DNA from: Synechococcus sp. UW140
GTDB taxonomy: Bacteria > Cyanobacteriota > Cyanobacteriia > PCC-6307 > Cyanobiaceae
Length of the DNA: 64,000 bases
Reading direction: 5' to 3'
Assembly (NCBI RefSeq): GCF_900474295.1
Contig: NZ_UCOB01000014.1
Coordinates: forward strand, 186,001-250,000
Shown here one piece after another: positions 54,897 to 63,119 of the stretch. Numbering within the stretch: the first letter of the stretch is position 1; each line of letters starts with the position of its first letter. The translations under genes and the position numbers were made by a program. The notes beneath the pieces are model-generated. The model did no database searches. It saw only the letters and a program-made list of their open reading frames with translations, and was not told where the DNA came from.

Positions 54897-54945
54897 GCCA
54901 CCACGGACCACACCATGATTTGAACATAGAGCTGCCAAGCCCTGA

Positions 54946-54994
54946 GCGCAGAGGTCCAAGTGCAGAGGTCCAAGTGCAGAGATCCAAGTGCAGA
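54946..54994. repeat. Tandem repeat, 14-bp unit, about 3.5 copies
   Basis: Unit GTGCAGAGGTCCAA repeated at 54946, 54960, 54974 (one mismatch) and partially at 54988. It lies upstream of the secreted-protein gene; a regulatory or slippage array. Confidence 0.85.
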
Positions 54995-55253
54995 CTGACG
55001 CGCTGGGAAAACTGGGATGAAGGACAAGCCATGCAGCCCTAAGCAGCCATCGATCCTCCGCAGTGCGATTCCACTCAGTAGGGGCCATGACGTTGTGGAC
55101 AGAACTGCGCAGCCTTGACTGGAACCAAACCGATCCTTAGTGGTGAACACAAAGCGGGAAAACAAGCGGAGACTGGTCAGAAGAGCACCAGCGCTGGGAC
55201 TTGACAGATCCCTGGGCGGCTCCTGAATAGAACCGGCCAAAGGGTTGAACCAA

Positions 55254-55403
55254 ATGTTGGATCAGAAGCTTGAGCGCCTATTTCAGGAAGCCGAAGAGCA
55301 TCTGCGTAATCAAAGCTGCCGTTCGCGGTATGAGCGTTCCGTCATTCGATTGCCAGATAGCCGTCGCGGCATCTGGTTCGGAGACGACAAGCGAGCTGCC
55401 TGA
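55254..55403 (+). CDS. Small basic protein
   Basis: 49 residues beginning MLDQKLERLFQEAEEHLRNQ, Arg-rich second half. No family recognised; plausible but unproven. Confidence 0.45.
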   Translation: MLDQKLERLFQEAEEHLRNQSCRSRYERSVIRLPDSRRGIWFGDDKRAA

Positions 55404-55482
55404 TCCACGCACCACAGCAAAGAACTCGTGAACAAGCTGGCCGTGATGGACAACATGTTCACGAGTGCTTGTCGCTTGAGCT

Positions 55483-55767
55483 TCAGAAGCTCAGATAAAG
55501 GCCGGGTCCACGACCATCACCAAAGAGACTCAAGCCAGCTCCGGGAGAGATATAGCGGCGCTCATAGCGATAGCGAGGGGCATAGCCATGGCGACGCAGA
55601 GACCGGTTATGGCGCTCCAGCCGTCGGATTTGACGTTGCTGACGGCGCAGCTGTTGCCTGTATTGAGACTTAGAAGCGGCTTCAGCGGGAGGGGAGAGCA
55701 AGGCCGTCGTACCGGTGCCCATGATCAGCCCTGCGGCTGTGATAGCTGCGATTGATTGGATAGACAT
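55483..55767 (-). CDS. Secreted Arg/Tyr-rich small protein
   Basis: 94 residues. Clear signal peptide (MSIQSIAAITAAGLIMGTGTTALLSPPAEA/A), then a strongly basic stretch of Arg, Gln and Tyr (RRQQRQIRRLERHNRSLRRH) and a Gly-rich C-terminus. Such a cationic secreted protein could bind nucleic acids or the cell wall. Function unknown. Confidence 0.65.
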   Translation of the reverse strand: MSIQSIAAITAAGLIMGTGTTALLSPPAEAASKSQYRQQLRRQQRQIRRLERHNRSLRRHGYAPRYRYERRYISPGAGLSLFGDGRGPGLYLSF

Positions 55768-56143
55768 GGTTCTGATGAATTGGATGAAGAGGAGGTCATC
55801 CCTCCGATGGCTTCACCCTCTCCACCGATGTGGTGAGAACGACCCCACAGGACTGGTGAAGTCCTGGTGAATCAAACATCAAGTTGAAACTGCTTTCAGC
55901 TTGACGGAAGACGACTGGGCAAGTGATCGCGTATTGAGCAGAGAACAAGCTTCGGCTCTGTCACAAGACAAAGCCGAATCCCTCGCTAGAGGAATTCGGC
56001 TGCATCAAGCAACGAAACCCACAGATGGTGAATGGCGACGTTTCCACCCACACCCAGAGCCGCAATGAACATGGCAAAGCAAAACAGCTGAGCATGTTCT
56101 GCCTCGTTAGCAGGCGCCCAGACGTCAGGCTCAGCAAGACGTT
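55768..56143. other. Gap containing the hli terminator
   Basis: 376 bases with no convincing coding frame. Contains only the hairpin at 55966-56000 described separately. Confidence 0.5.
55966..56000 (-). terminator. Terminator-like hairpin after the HLIP gene
   Basis: GCCGAATCCCTC (55973-55984) pairs with GAGGAATTCGGC with one mismatch around GCTA. On the minus strand it is followed by a short, weak U-run (TTTG). Placed downstream of hli. Confidence 0.6.
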
Positions 56144-56281
56144 TCAACCAAGACCAACCTGGGAGAGAATCCCCTGGCCCGTCAGAAGCTCAGTACTGAG
56201 ACCAATGATGAAACCCATCATGGCGAGGCGTCCGTTCCACTGCTCAGCAAAGGCAGAAAAGCCGAAATTCGAATCGCTCAT
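56144..56281 (-). CDS. hli: High-light-inducible protein (HLIP)
   Basis: 45 residues from the ATG at 56281: MSDSNFGFSAFAEQWNGRLAMMGFIIGLSTELL. The pigment-binding E13-x-x-N16-G-R18 signature and one helix are intact. HLIPs protect photosystems and chlorophyll synthesis under excess light. A longer frame upstream lacks HLIP features. Own hairpin terminator. Confidence 0.92.
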   Translation of the reverse strand: MSDSNFGFSAFAEQWNGRLAMMGFIIGLSTELLTGQGILSQVGLG

Positions 56282-56381
56282 CAAAAACGAAGAAACTTGA
56301 ACCTTTGTAACAGATCGTTGCGCCTCGGCGCGTAGCAAATGCGCTCTTAGGCTCACCTTGCTCTGGCAGCCACCCAACCAG

Positions 56382-56495
56382 ATGAGCAGATCAGATCAAG
56401 CCAAGGGCGGCCCAGCACAACGAGCAGCCTTAGCCGGAGTTCGCAATCAGCCATTGCGGCTCGTTAGACCAGTGGTCAAGGCCTTGATCAAGTGA
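56382..56495 (+). CDS. Candidate small basic protein
   Basis: 37 codons (MSRSDQAKGGPAQRAALAGV...), basic, just 6 bases before the next small frame. Weak. Confidence 0.25.
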   Translation: MSRSDQAKGGPAQRAALAGVRNQPLRLVRPVVKALIK

Positions 56496-56501
56496 GACGC
56501 G

Positions 56502-56630
56502 GTGACACGAGACAAGAAAAAGCAGGCTCTTGAGGAGATGATCCGCAGAGCAGCCGAAAACCTCAACCTGAGCGAAGAAGAAGCGCGTGCTCACATCAAC
56601 GAGCAGTTCAGGAAGCTCAAAGGCGAGTGA
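56502..56630 (+). CDS. Candidate small helical protein
   Basis: 42 codons from GTG 56502, highly charged helix (KKKQALEEMIRRAAENLNLS...EEEARAHINEQF). Coding-like composition. Confidence 0.4.
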   Translation: MTRDKKKQALEEMIRRAAENLNLSEEEARAHINEQFRKLKGE

Positions 56631-56666
56631 GCAACGCGTGGAGATGCAGCGATGCAGCTCGATCAG

Positions 56667-56834
56667 CTAGTGAACCCGACCTTGATCCAGCTCCCTCAAC
56701 GCCTCATACGCAGCCCACAGCCCCGTCTGAAAGCTGCAGCTATGGCTCTTGTCGCACACTCGATATCTGCCAAGGCCTAGAGCATCGATCGTGGAGCCCT
56801 TGGACGTGCAGCAGATTCGACTCACAAAAGCCAT
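56667..56834 (-). CDS. Small Cys/His-containing protein of the YRVCD family (copy 2)
   Basis: 55 codons, second member of the family seen at 40707. Core LGLGRYRVCDKSHSCSFQTGLWAAYEALRELDQG aligns with that protein: GxYRVCDxxHxC and GL-x2-A-x-E-x2-REL all conserved. Supports both being real genes. Confidence 0.55.
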   Translation of the reverse strand: MAFVSRICCTSKGSTIDALGLGRYRVCDKSHSCSFQTGLWAAYEALRELDQGRVH

Positions 56835-57176
56835 GTTTGACCTGATTCAGGTTTGAGATGGTCTATCGCGAGGAGAAGACCCAACTCAAACGACCGTTAC
56901 CCATCTAAATTTACCTATCCAAGGGTATAAAAAGCCGCATACACGCTTGGATGGGACGCGGCAACAAATCCCTTAAAATCGTGCAAGACGAGGCGCCCAA
57001 TCACATCGAGAAGATATTGGCGACTCCCATGCGCAAGAACAACACCGATATCACTGGTATCAACTGATGCCTGACCAAAACAGGATTGCCGCAACACCTG
57101 TTTACTGCAGGATCGTTTTCAAACAGCTAGTACAGTCGTCACTCACAAGGTGGGGGGTTAAGCCATTGCAAGCGAG
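56835..57176. other. Gap, no convincing gene
   Basis: 342 bases. A 60-codon minus-strand frame at 56915-57097 is possible but without support. Confidence 0.5.
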
Positions 57177-57983
57177 TCAAGACTTCGGATCGAGCTGGTA
57201 TGACTTCCGAGGCAATTCAGTGACCTTGTGAGGACCGTACTCTCTGATGGCCTGCAAATAGCTTGGATCAGCAGCCAAGTTATCAGCAAACTTGTCGTTG
57301 ACAGCCAACTGATCATACCAGTGAAACAATCTCTCCTTAAATTCCTCCTCAGAGTATGAGCGGAGACCTTTTTTGACTTGCATGTGTAGAGCATGATTCT
57401 TTTTCTTCACACCTTCGTAGGCCTGTTTATCTGGAAGGTGCGTCATTCTGTACTGCCCTTTATACAAGAACGGAAGCCTCAGAACATGTTTCACCAGTTT
57501 CCAATGTTTATTTACAGCGGTCTTAGATTCACTAAGATCCCAGCCAGAAGATTCAATCTCAGCCATCATCAACTGGAAGCAGATCCTGGTTGCTGTATTT
57601 CGACTGACAGTTGCTGAGTGGTGAGCAACCTTAAAGACCCCGTTCCTTCCCATGTGCGGCAGGATCTCGAGTCGTGTGGTTGCACCCAGTGGAGGGCAGC
57701 TGATTGTTGCGAAATAGAGACTACGCGGAAATGCAGCAACCTTTTTAGGGAGAGGCTGCCCCCCTTCCAGTTGAAAGGCTTGTGTCACACGAGGCCCTCC
57801 AATCTGAAGCCTATGAATGGTTTGCCCATCCTTATCAAACGCTTGCCTTGAAACCACCCTTCCTTCAAGGGTGATGAAGTTTCCGGCGAATCGCTGAAAC
57901 CAATCAGTCGCACCTGGGATCTCTGTAATGAGCGGGCAAGGGCTCTGGATCTCCTGAGGGGTGTCCGTAGCGGTGCTGTCCAT
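57177..57983 (-). CDS. Hypothetical protein
   Basis: 268 residues, soluble, Lys-rich in the C-terminal third (GVKKKNHALHMQVKKGLRSYSEEEFKE). The N-terminal half is beta-rich with ITLEGRVVSRQAFDKDGQTIHRLQIGG. No signal, no known motif. Good length and composition, so likely real. Confidence 0.6.
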   Translation of the reverse strand: MDSTATDTPQEIQSPCPLITEIPGATDWFQRFAGNFITLEGRVVSRQAFDKDGQTIHRLQIGGPRVTQAFQLEGGQPLPKKVAAFPRSLYFATISCPPLGATTRLEILPHMGRNGVFKVAHHSATVSRNTATRICFQLMMAEIESSGWDLSESKTAVNKHWKLVKHVLRLPFLYKGQYRMTHLPDKQAYEGVKKKNHALHMQVKKGLRSYSEEEFKERLFHWYDQLAVNDKFADNLAADPSYLQAIREYGPHKVTELPRKSYQLDPKS

Positions 57984-58333
57984 TGCATCACCCTATGCAG
58001 GCGAAGCTGTTCTGCCCTTGGCCACAGCTCGGCAATGGCCAAGACTGGCTCAGCATCAAACCGACAGAGGGCTGCGGTGATGAGCGATCGGGTCTGGGAC
58101 CTGCAGGAACACCTCCAAGCCAATGGCCTGGCAGGGCCAACACCTGGGCTTGAACCTGGCAACAAAGCGGCCCTGAAGCGCACCAGACAACCAGACAACT
58201 CTGAGCCACACCTTCAGGCCAAAGCAGCAGTGACAAGGATCACAGCTGTCAATGAGCAAGGTCATCGCCTTGACCGGTGAATGCCGAGATGGTGTGTGCA
58301 TCGGAGGGATACCTCCACCACCACCCAAAAATC
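57984..58333. other. Gap, weak frame only
   Basis: 350 bases. An 81-codon plus-strand frame from 58035 (MAKTGSASNRQ...) is possible but has no support. Otherwise only the leader region of the peptide gene at 58334. Confidence 0.4.
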
Positions 58334-58471
58334 ATGACCACCTCCCTCGTCACCAAAACCACTGAAACCGTCCAAGAGCTTGAAGCAACCGAGCAGGAGC
58401 TTCAGCTCGAAGAGCTTGAAGCCATTCATGGCGGACGGGCATTCACTCGCGTCTTCCAGTCAGGTCTGTGA
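58334..58471 (+). CDS. Candidate double-glycine-leader peptide precursor
   Basis: 45 residues. The leader, acidic and Leu/Glu-rich, ends ELQLEELEAIHGG with Gly33-Gly34; this is the form of double-glycine leaders cut by C39 peptidase-ABC transporters. The predicted core is only RAFTRVFQSGL. Start at ATG 58334. A hairpin follows at 58532. No transporter or modifying enzyme lies in the window. The maturation is inferred from leader form. Confidence 0.6.
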   Translation: MTTSLVTKTTETVQELEATEQELQLEELEAIHGGRAFTRVFQSGL

Positions 58472-58531
58472 ATCGTTGATTTCGAGATCAACGCAAGAGT
58501 TCCAACAGTTCAGATGCTCTGATCAGCCCAT

Positions 58532-58559
58532 GCCCCCCTCCTGAGTCGAGCAGGGGGGC
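58532..58559 (+). terminator. Hairpin between convergent genes
   Basis: GCCCCCCT (58532-58539) pairs with AGGGGGGC (58552-58559). There is no T-run, so it is termination-like but not a classical terminator. It ends at the stop of the convergent gene. Confidence 0.45.
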
Positions 58560-59080
58560 TATCGCAGGTTTGCCATCTTGTCGACACTGGAGCCAATCAC
58601 CTCAACAACAAAGGCCTCCAAACCGTCATCATCGACGCCAGAGTTGAGCCTGAACAGGAATGCATTGACCCACGCCGTTTCCTTGTTGTTTGTTTCATGG
58701 CCACGGTCTACAAATCCAGGCTTCTGCCTGAAGAGATACAGAAGGATATCCAACACATTCTGCGGCGAAAGATTCTCAGGGTCGATCGAGGGTAGAGATT
58801 CCCGGACATCCAGAAATGAGATGGAGGCGGTGTAGTCGAAATCCTCTGGAACCACGGAGAGATCTTTTGTGAGTGATAGAGGGATCGTAGCGGTAGGCCA
58901 AAGTTCGAACGAGTACTGAGATCCTGCTTGCAGCCTTGAGGGAAAAGGTGCTTCAACTCTGAAGCCAAAATGCACACCAAGACGACAATGACGAGGTGTC
59001 AAAACCAGTCTCTGGTCCGGTTCCTTCACCGCTAACTGTTCGGCTTTCACCCCCCAGGATCCAATGACCACTCCTACCAT
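58559..59080 (-). CDS. Hypothetical protein
   Basis: 173 residues from the start at 59080, with several longer starts available. Beta-rich, with VEPDFDYTASISFLDVRE-like segment (PEDFDYTASISFLDVRESLPS) and no signal. It overlaps the divergent small gene by 17 bases at its start, so a later start may be correct. Confidence 0.5.
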   Translation of the reverse strand: MVGVVIGSWGVKAEQLAVKEPDQRLVLTPRHCRLGVHFGFRVEAPFPSRLQAGSQYSFELWPTATIPLSLTKDLSVVPEDFDYTASISFLDVRESLPSIDPENLSPQNVLDILLYLFRQKPGFVDRGHETNNKETAWVNAFLFRLNSGVDDDGLEAFVVEVIGSSVDKMANLR

Positions 59081-59306
59081 CAAGGAACGTTGGCCCCCCA
59101 AAAGGACGCAGTTCGACCTTAAACAAGCAACGGGGTTTGAGGCGCTGAAAGTCGTTGCCATGAACACCCTTCTCATGATCAAAGAGAAAGAGCTGAAGGC
59201 TCGTCGCCTTCATCGAGCTCAGCTTTACTTTACCGCCCATCCAGAGGGTATTGATTACAAATCAGCCCACCTATCACCGGCAAAGCTTGCGTCCCTAGCA
59301 AAGTGA
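59064..59306 (+). CDS. Small helical basic protein
   Basis: 80 residues with a helical middle (FEALKVVAMNTLLMIKEKELKARRLHRAQLY) and a conserved-looking tail (AHLSPAKLASLAK). A terminator follows, which supports it as an expressed unit. Confidence 0.55.
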   Translation: MTTPTIKERWPPKRTQFDLKQATGFEALKVVAMNTLLMIKEKELKARRLHRAQLYFTAHPEGIDYKSAHLSPAKLASLAK

Positions 59307-59333
59307 ACCATTGGCTTCATTCAAAGAGAAGTT

Positions 59334-59355
59334 ACCCCGCTAAAAGCGGGGTTTT
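59334..59355 (+). terminator. Rho-independent terminator
   Basis: ACCCCGCT (59334-59341) with AGCGGGGT (59345-59352), loop AAA, then TTTT. Ends the preceding small gene. Confidence 0.85.
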
Positions 59356-59407
59356 GATTAATGTCTAAGGTCCAATTGGAACTCAGCCAAAACCAATCTG
59401 CATGAAA

Positions 59408-59842
59408 TCATGCAGGCATGTCCATCTCTCGCTTTCCATCTCTCATCGGTGAGTGGCCGGCGGAGGCTTTTCTATTGAGACGAGCTGACGCAAAGCATCC
59501 CTCTTTAAATCTGATGTGGGTTGAGTTGACCAGTTGTCTGCACGGCATCCCATAGAGGAACAGCAAAAAGCTCGACAGACATTCCGCATCCCTTCTCAGC
59601 CGGCCCAGATCTGCATGGTCAATCAGAGGAAGACGATCACCGCGATGATTGGCCAAATTGAGCTCATCGCTGAGAGAGAACATCCGACGTCGCACACCGA
59701 GGGGGGCAAAGGCACCCTGCGTGGTCACCCGCTCAGGTAGGAGCTGAATGGCATGAATCGCGGCAATCCTTCCTCCGATGACAGTCTCCGAGAGGGCAGG
59801 AGGAGAAGGAGGGCGCCCCTGAGGTCTGGATTTGCAGGCCAT
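59408..59842 (-). CDS. Uncertain open reading frame
   Basis: 144 codons, no recognisable motif, unusual composition; may be decayed DNA in a degenerate region. Listed only because nothing else fills it. Confidence 0.25.
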   Translation of the reverse strand: MACKSRPQGRPPSPPALSETVIGGRIAAIHAIQLLPERVTTQGAFAPLGVRRRMFSLSDELNLANHRGDRLPLIDHADLGRLRRDAECLSSFLLFLYGMPCRQLVNSTHIRFKEGCFASARLNRKASAGHSPMRDGKREMDMPA

Positions 59843-59862
59843 TCGCCGCTCTGAGAATCGAC

Positions 59863-60033
59863 CTAATCCGTGATCAACACCACAGAACGAAGCGTGAGTG
59901 CAATTAACGACATTGCGATCAAGAGGATCGTCAGCCGAGCCAGTCCAAACCGCTGTCCACCATCCGGCGCCTGGATCTTTTGGGCAATCTGCCAGACCAT
60001 TAAACCAATGCCACTGGCCTCAATCACCAGCAA
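59863..60033 (-). CDS. Candidate small two-helix membrane protein
   Basis: 56 codons from TTG 60033 (GTG at 60027 also possible). Two hydrophobic helices (LLVIEASGIGLMVWQIA and LARLTILLIAMSLIALTL) with a polar hinge. It follows the 38-codon frame 60064-60180 on the same strand. Confidence 0.4.
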   Translation of the reverse strand: MLVIEASGIGLMVWQIAQKIQAPDGGQRFGLARLTILLIAMSLIALTLRSVVLITD

Positions 60034-60063
60034 TAGCGGCCGGTTGTGGAGCAGATTTGGACG

Positions 60064-60180
60064 TCATTTCGCCCAGCCTTCGTCAGCCTTCACCACCAGG
60101 TGATGGGTTGGCCAAGCATGTCCATAGCGGTCTAAGGGTGCCCAAGCGGTGTGCCCCAGTACAGGATCGATCCAACGCAT
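60064..60180 (-). CDS. Candidate small Trp/His-rich protein
   Basis: 38 codons, MRWIDPVLGHTAWAPLDRYG...KADEGWAK, with three His and four Trp. Could be a fragment of something larger. Confidence 0.3.
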   Translation of the reverse strand: MRWIDPVLGHTAWAPLDRYGHAWPTHHLVVKADEGWAK

Positions 60181-60399
60181 GGGCCGAGATCCACGAACAG
60201 CACCACTCTGACGTCAGGGCGAGCACCGACCTGAACCAGACATGCGTGATTCAGCATGAGGGTGGCTGGGTTCACTGTTTCTTGTTCTTGCCATTGATCA
60301 GAGAGTTGGTTTAGTGGAGCAGCTTCTGCAGAGGTATGGCCCGCGTTTTGAAGGACTCCTGGATTCCTCTGTCGATTGCAACCCTTTCGCTAACAGCCT

Positions 60400-60837
60400 T
60401 GGTCTGGCTTGAACTGACTGCGTCGTGATCGCTTGAGCAGGTTGGCATCAACCTGGCCTACTGCGCATCGGTGATGGGGCCAAGTGATGTCATCGATCGG
60501 AGGCGTGGGAATCAATCTGGCCATTCAAGATGCCATCGCAACAGCGAACCTGCTGACGGAACCACTCAAAAAAGGATGCATCAACACCCATGCGCTCGCG
60601 CAGGTGCAATCTCAACGCCAAGAGGCAGTGCGCTCCATCCAGACCGATCAGAGCCTGATCCAGAACCGCATCATCAAGCGAGCGATGCGTGGTGATCAGC
60701 CCTTGCGTTTGCGGATGATCTTGAGGCTTCTGCTGCGACGTCCTGGTGTTCGTGATTGTCCTGCACGCATGCTCGCTTTCGGCAAACATCCAAAGAGGAT
60801 TTCAACGAAACTGATTGTGGCCCATCCCTCGACCTGA
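60400..60837 (+). pseudogene. Decayed FAD-dependent monooxygenase (UbiH-like)
   Basis: The second FAD motif survives as RIGDGAK...SSIGGVGINLAIQDAIATANLL, normally GDAAHxxSPxGGxGxNxAxxDA. A one-base change between GDGAK and SSIGG puts them in different frames, and the following C-terminal helical region (60484-60837) is an open frame of 117 codons. No N-terminal FAD domain is seen upstream. Likely inactive. Confidence 0.7.
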
Positions 60838-61056
60838 TCACAAACTTTTCAGCGTGGCACTATCAGTTCGGATCGACAAGCGCCAAGAGATTTTTTTTGG
60901 GTAGTTCATTGTTCGATTGCTCATACCTAGACAAGTTTTCAGAGCGGCAGGAGGGTGACAGAGAGGAGGCCTGATGAATGGAACGCAAAGAGCACTGACG
61001 GTTCCGAGCAAAAGCAGAAATGAGACAACTTATAGGCTGAATATTGAATATTATTT

Positions 61057-61989
61057 ATGATGCACGTTTTTCGCTTGGCAGTTGCCACACTGTACCCACA
61101 GGCTCTTAACTTGCCCGCAAAGATCACCATGATACCGCCTATAAGAACTCTTATAATTGGCCTGCTGTGCCTCTCGCTTGCCATAGCGACGCGGTTGGTT
61201 CTGTCACCTGTTCAGCAAATCGAAGCGACTGTAGATCTCCAGACCTGGATTTTTTATGGCTCTACTTCGGAACACATCCACGCAATAACCGCTTGTATTT
61301 TTCTCGTTCTCTCTACTTGCGCCATTATCGCCAAGAAGACATCCAAAGCCCATCGACTGTTTGGCAAGCTTGCAATTACCACATTACTTATTACATGTGT
61401 TTCCGCAGCTGTTCTTTTGGGCTACTTAGCAATTCAGAGCTCTGGCAATATGTTCAATTCAATTGTGGCAAGAAACGAAAATATGGCAATCTTCTTGATG
61501 CTTTTGTCAACTGGAATTTACGGAGGCCTGGCTGGCTACAGATGGACAGCATTCAGCCAAAGCAAGCATGACATTGACGTGGCCTTTGGCTTCATGGCAA
61601 TCACTATTTCTTTACTAGGAATTGCGATGGCCCCACTGGTCGCCTTCATCAATCCGTTGAACACAACGAACGACACTGGCTTCCCCCTGACTCCTTTCAT
61701 GGCAGGTTTTCTATTAATTAGCCAATCCGTTTTAATGCTTTCATTTGGCATCGACGATCTACATTCTTTTCATTCTGGCCAGATCTCTTATCAACAAAGG
61801 ATTGCTAAGCATGTGTACCGAGTAATGACAGCCGCAGGAGCTGCGGTAACAGCCGTCTTCATCGTTCACCTGGGGCCTGCATTCGCAGATAACGATCAAT
61901 TATTGTGGGCATTGTACATCATCCCACCCACCATTTTCGCCTTACTGACTTCATTCATATTATCGAAGCACCGGCTCTCCAAAGAATGA
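61057..61989 (+). CDS. Multi-pass membrane protein (DUF2306-like)
   Basis: 310 residues (an ATG at 61129 is also possible) with about eight hydrophobic helices. Between helices 2 and 3 is KTSKAHRLFGKLAITTLL, a pattern (HRxxGK) shared with DUF2306/heme-associated membrane families. AT-rich, island-like composition. Function unknown. Confidence 0.65.
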   Translation: MMHVFRLAVATLYPQALNLPAKITMIPPIRTLIIGLLCLSLAIATRLVLSPVQQIEATVDLQTWIFYGSTSEHIHAITACIFLVLSTCAIIAKKTSKAHRLFGKLAITTLLITCVSAAVLLGYLAIQSSGNMFNSIVARNENMAIFLMLLSTGIYGGLAGYRWTAFSQSKHDIDVAFGFMAITISLLGIAMAPLVAFINPLNTTNDTGFPLTPFMAGFLLISQSVLMLSFGIDDLHSFHSGQISYQQRIAKHVYRVMTAAGAAVTAVFIVHLGPAFADNDQLLWALYIIPPTIFALLTSFILSKHRLSKE

Positions 61990-62280
61990 TTTAGCACGTT
62001 CTACTTTGAGCAAGCTATTCCAATTTAGCTTCGTCAACCGAGCGAAAGCGGATGACAATAATTTTCCAGAAACAGAAGCCAGGTTCGTTGTATTCACACC
62101 AAGAATCACAAGCAGTCTCAAGAGGAACACAGGGTGGCTGAGCACTTCACCAGATCGTCACCACAACTTGCCGACAACCGCACCACAGCAGTGCGGTTGA
62201 ACTCACCAGAACGACTGTGACCTTGAAGGAGTCGAGGGAGCAACAGCCCACACACCACTCACCTCTCTCACTTCAAAACC

Positions 62281-62433
62281 ATGACTGAACTCAACACGCA
62301 AGCCCAAATCATCGAGCTCACTGACGATCTGATTAAAAACATTTCTGGAGGTCTTGACGTGATGGAACCAGAGCCGGGGGAGATCCCTCTGGATGACAGC
62401 TGGTATTACAAGAGACAAGTAGCCCGCTCTTAA
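62281..62433 (+). CDS. Candidate double-glycine-leader peptide precursor 2
   Basis: 50 residues. A short leader ends TDDLIKNISGG with Gly23-Gly24, followed by an acidic, aromatic core (LDVMEPEPGEIPLDDSWYYK...). The terminator at 62443 supports an independent transcript. The N-terminal sequence resembles precursor 1 only in general form, so the pair may be of different families. Confidence 0.55.
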   Translation: MTELNTQAQIIELTDDLIKNISGGLDVMEPEPGEIPLDDSWYYKRQVARS

Positions 62434-62442
62434 TCTCGCTAC

Positions 62443-62463
62443 CCCGCCACCCGCGGGTTTTTT
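62443..62463 (+). terminator. Rho-independent terminator
   Basis: CCCGC and GCGGG stem around CACCC, then TTTTTT, directly after the peptide gene. Confidence 0.7.
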
Positions 62464-62663
62464 GTTGCTTGTGTCGGCGTGTCAGCGCCGAGGGGATGGG
62501 CCGAACTCGCCGATAACGATGCTAAAAAGGCCGCCTGGTGCCTCCTCCCCCGCGAAAGCCAGCAAAATCAGATCTGCTGCATCGAGCGAGGCGGAGTATG
62601 ATCTTTTGAATGAACTAAAATAACTATAGGTCCTTGTTTAACACCTTGCCTCGAGCCAATACG

Positions 62664-63119
62664 ATGAAAAATTCATTCATTCTCTTTCTGCTTTTAATTG
62701 GAGCAAATGCTGCAGCACTTGCTTCCTCCAATGCGGTAGAGACTGGGTTTGCAATGCCATCGCTATCGCCCACAGACGGTGGAGACAAGCAAAGCAATAT
62801 TTCATGCGTTTATTACAACAAAAGGCTGCTCTGCGATGTTCATGATCATGCTTGGAAGGATTGGGGCATGGGTCAGCAGTGGGGTTCAATCGGAACTAGA
62901 TTTATGCTTCCTCAGCAGGGCCCGGCACAAGCAATAAGAAGCTCTGATGCGATCACTGGAGGCAATATTTTGAATTACGGAACGCGCATTGAATTCGGTT
63001 CAATCACTTGTAAATCCGAGAGAATTGGCCTTACTTGTACCAACACAACTGGGGGCATGATGCACTTAAACCGTGATTTTTATATACTGAACAAGCCAAC
63101 AAGTTCGATACCAAAATGA
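62664..63119 (+). CDS. Secreted protein with four Cys (DUF6636-like)
   Basis: 151 residues from the ATG at 62664. Signal peptide (MKNSFILFLLLIGANAAALA/S), then ISCVYYNKRLLCDVHDH and, near the end, LNYGTRIEFGSITCKSERIGLTCTN...GGMMHLNRDFYIL. The paired Cys and the closing pattern YGxxxxxGxxxCxSxxxGxxCxN resemble secreted DUF6636-type domains. AT-rich; function unknown. Confidence 0.65.
   Translation: MKNSFILFLLLIGANAAALASSNAVETGFAMPSLSPTDGGDKQSNISCVYYNKRLLCDVHDHAWKDWGMGQQWGSIGTRFMLPQQGPAQAIRSSDAITGGNILNYGTRIEFGSITCKSERIGLTCTNTTGGMMHLNRDFYILNKPTSSIPK

Noticed and set aside
61960-62145. 61-codon minus-strand frame with hydrophobic start
   Set aside because: Overlaps the end of the DUF2306-like gene, and neither composition nor context supports it.
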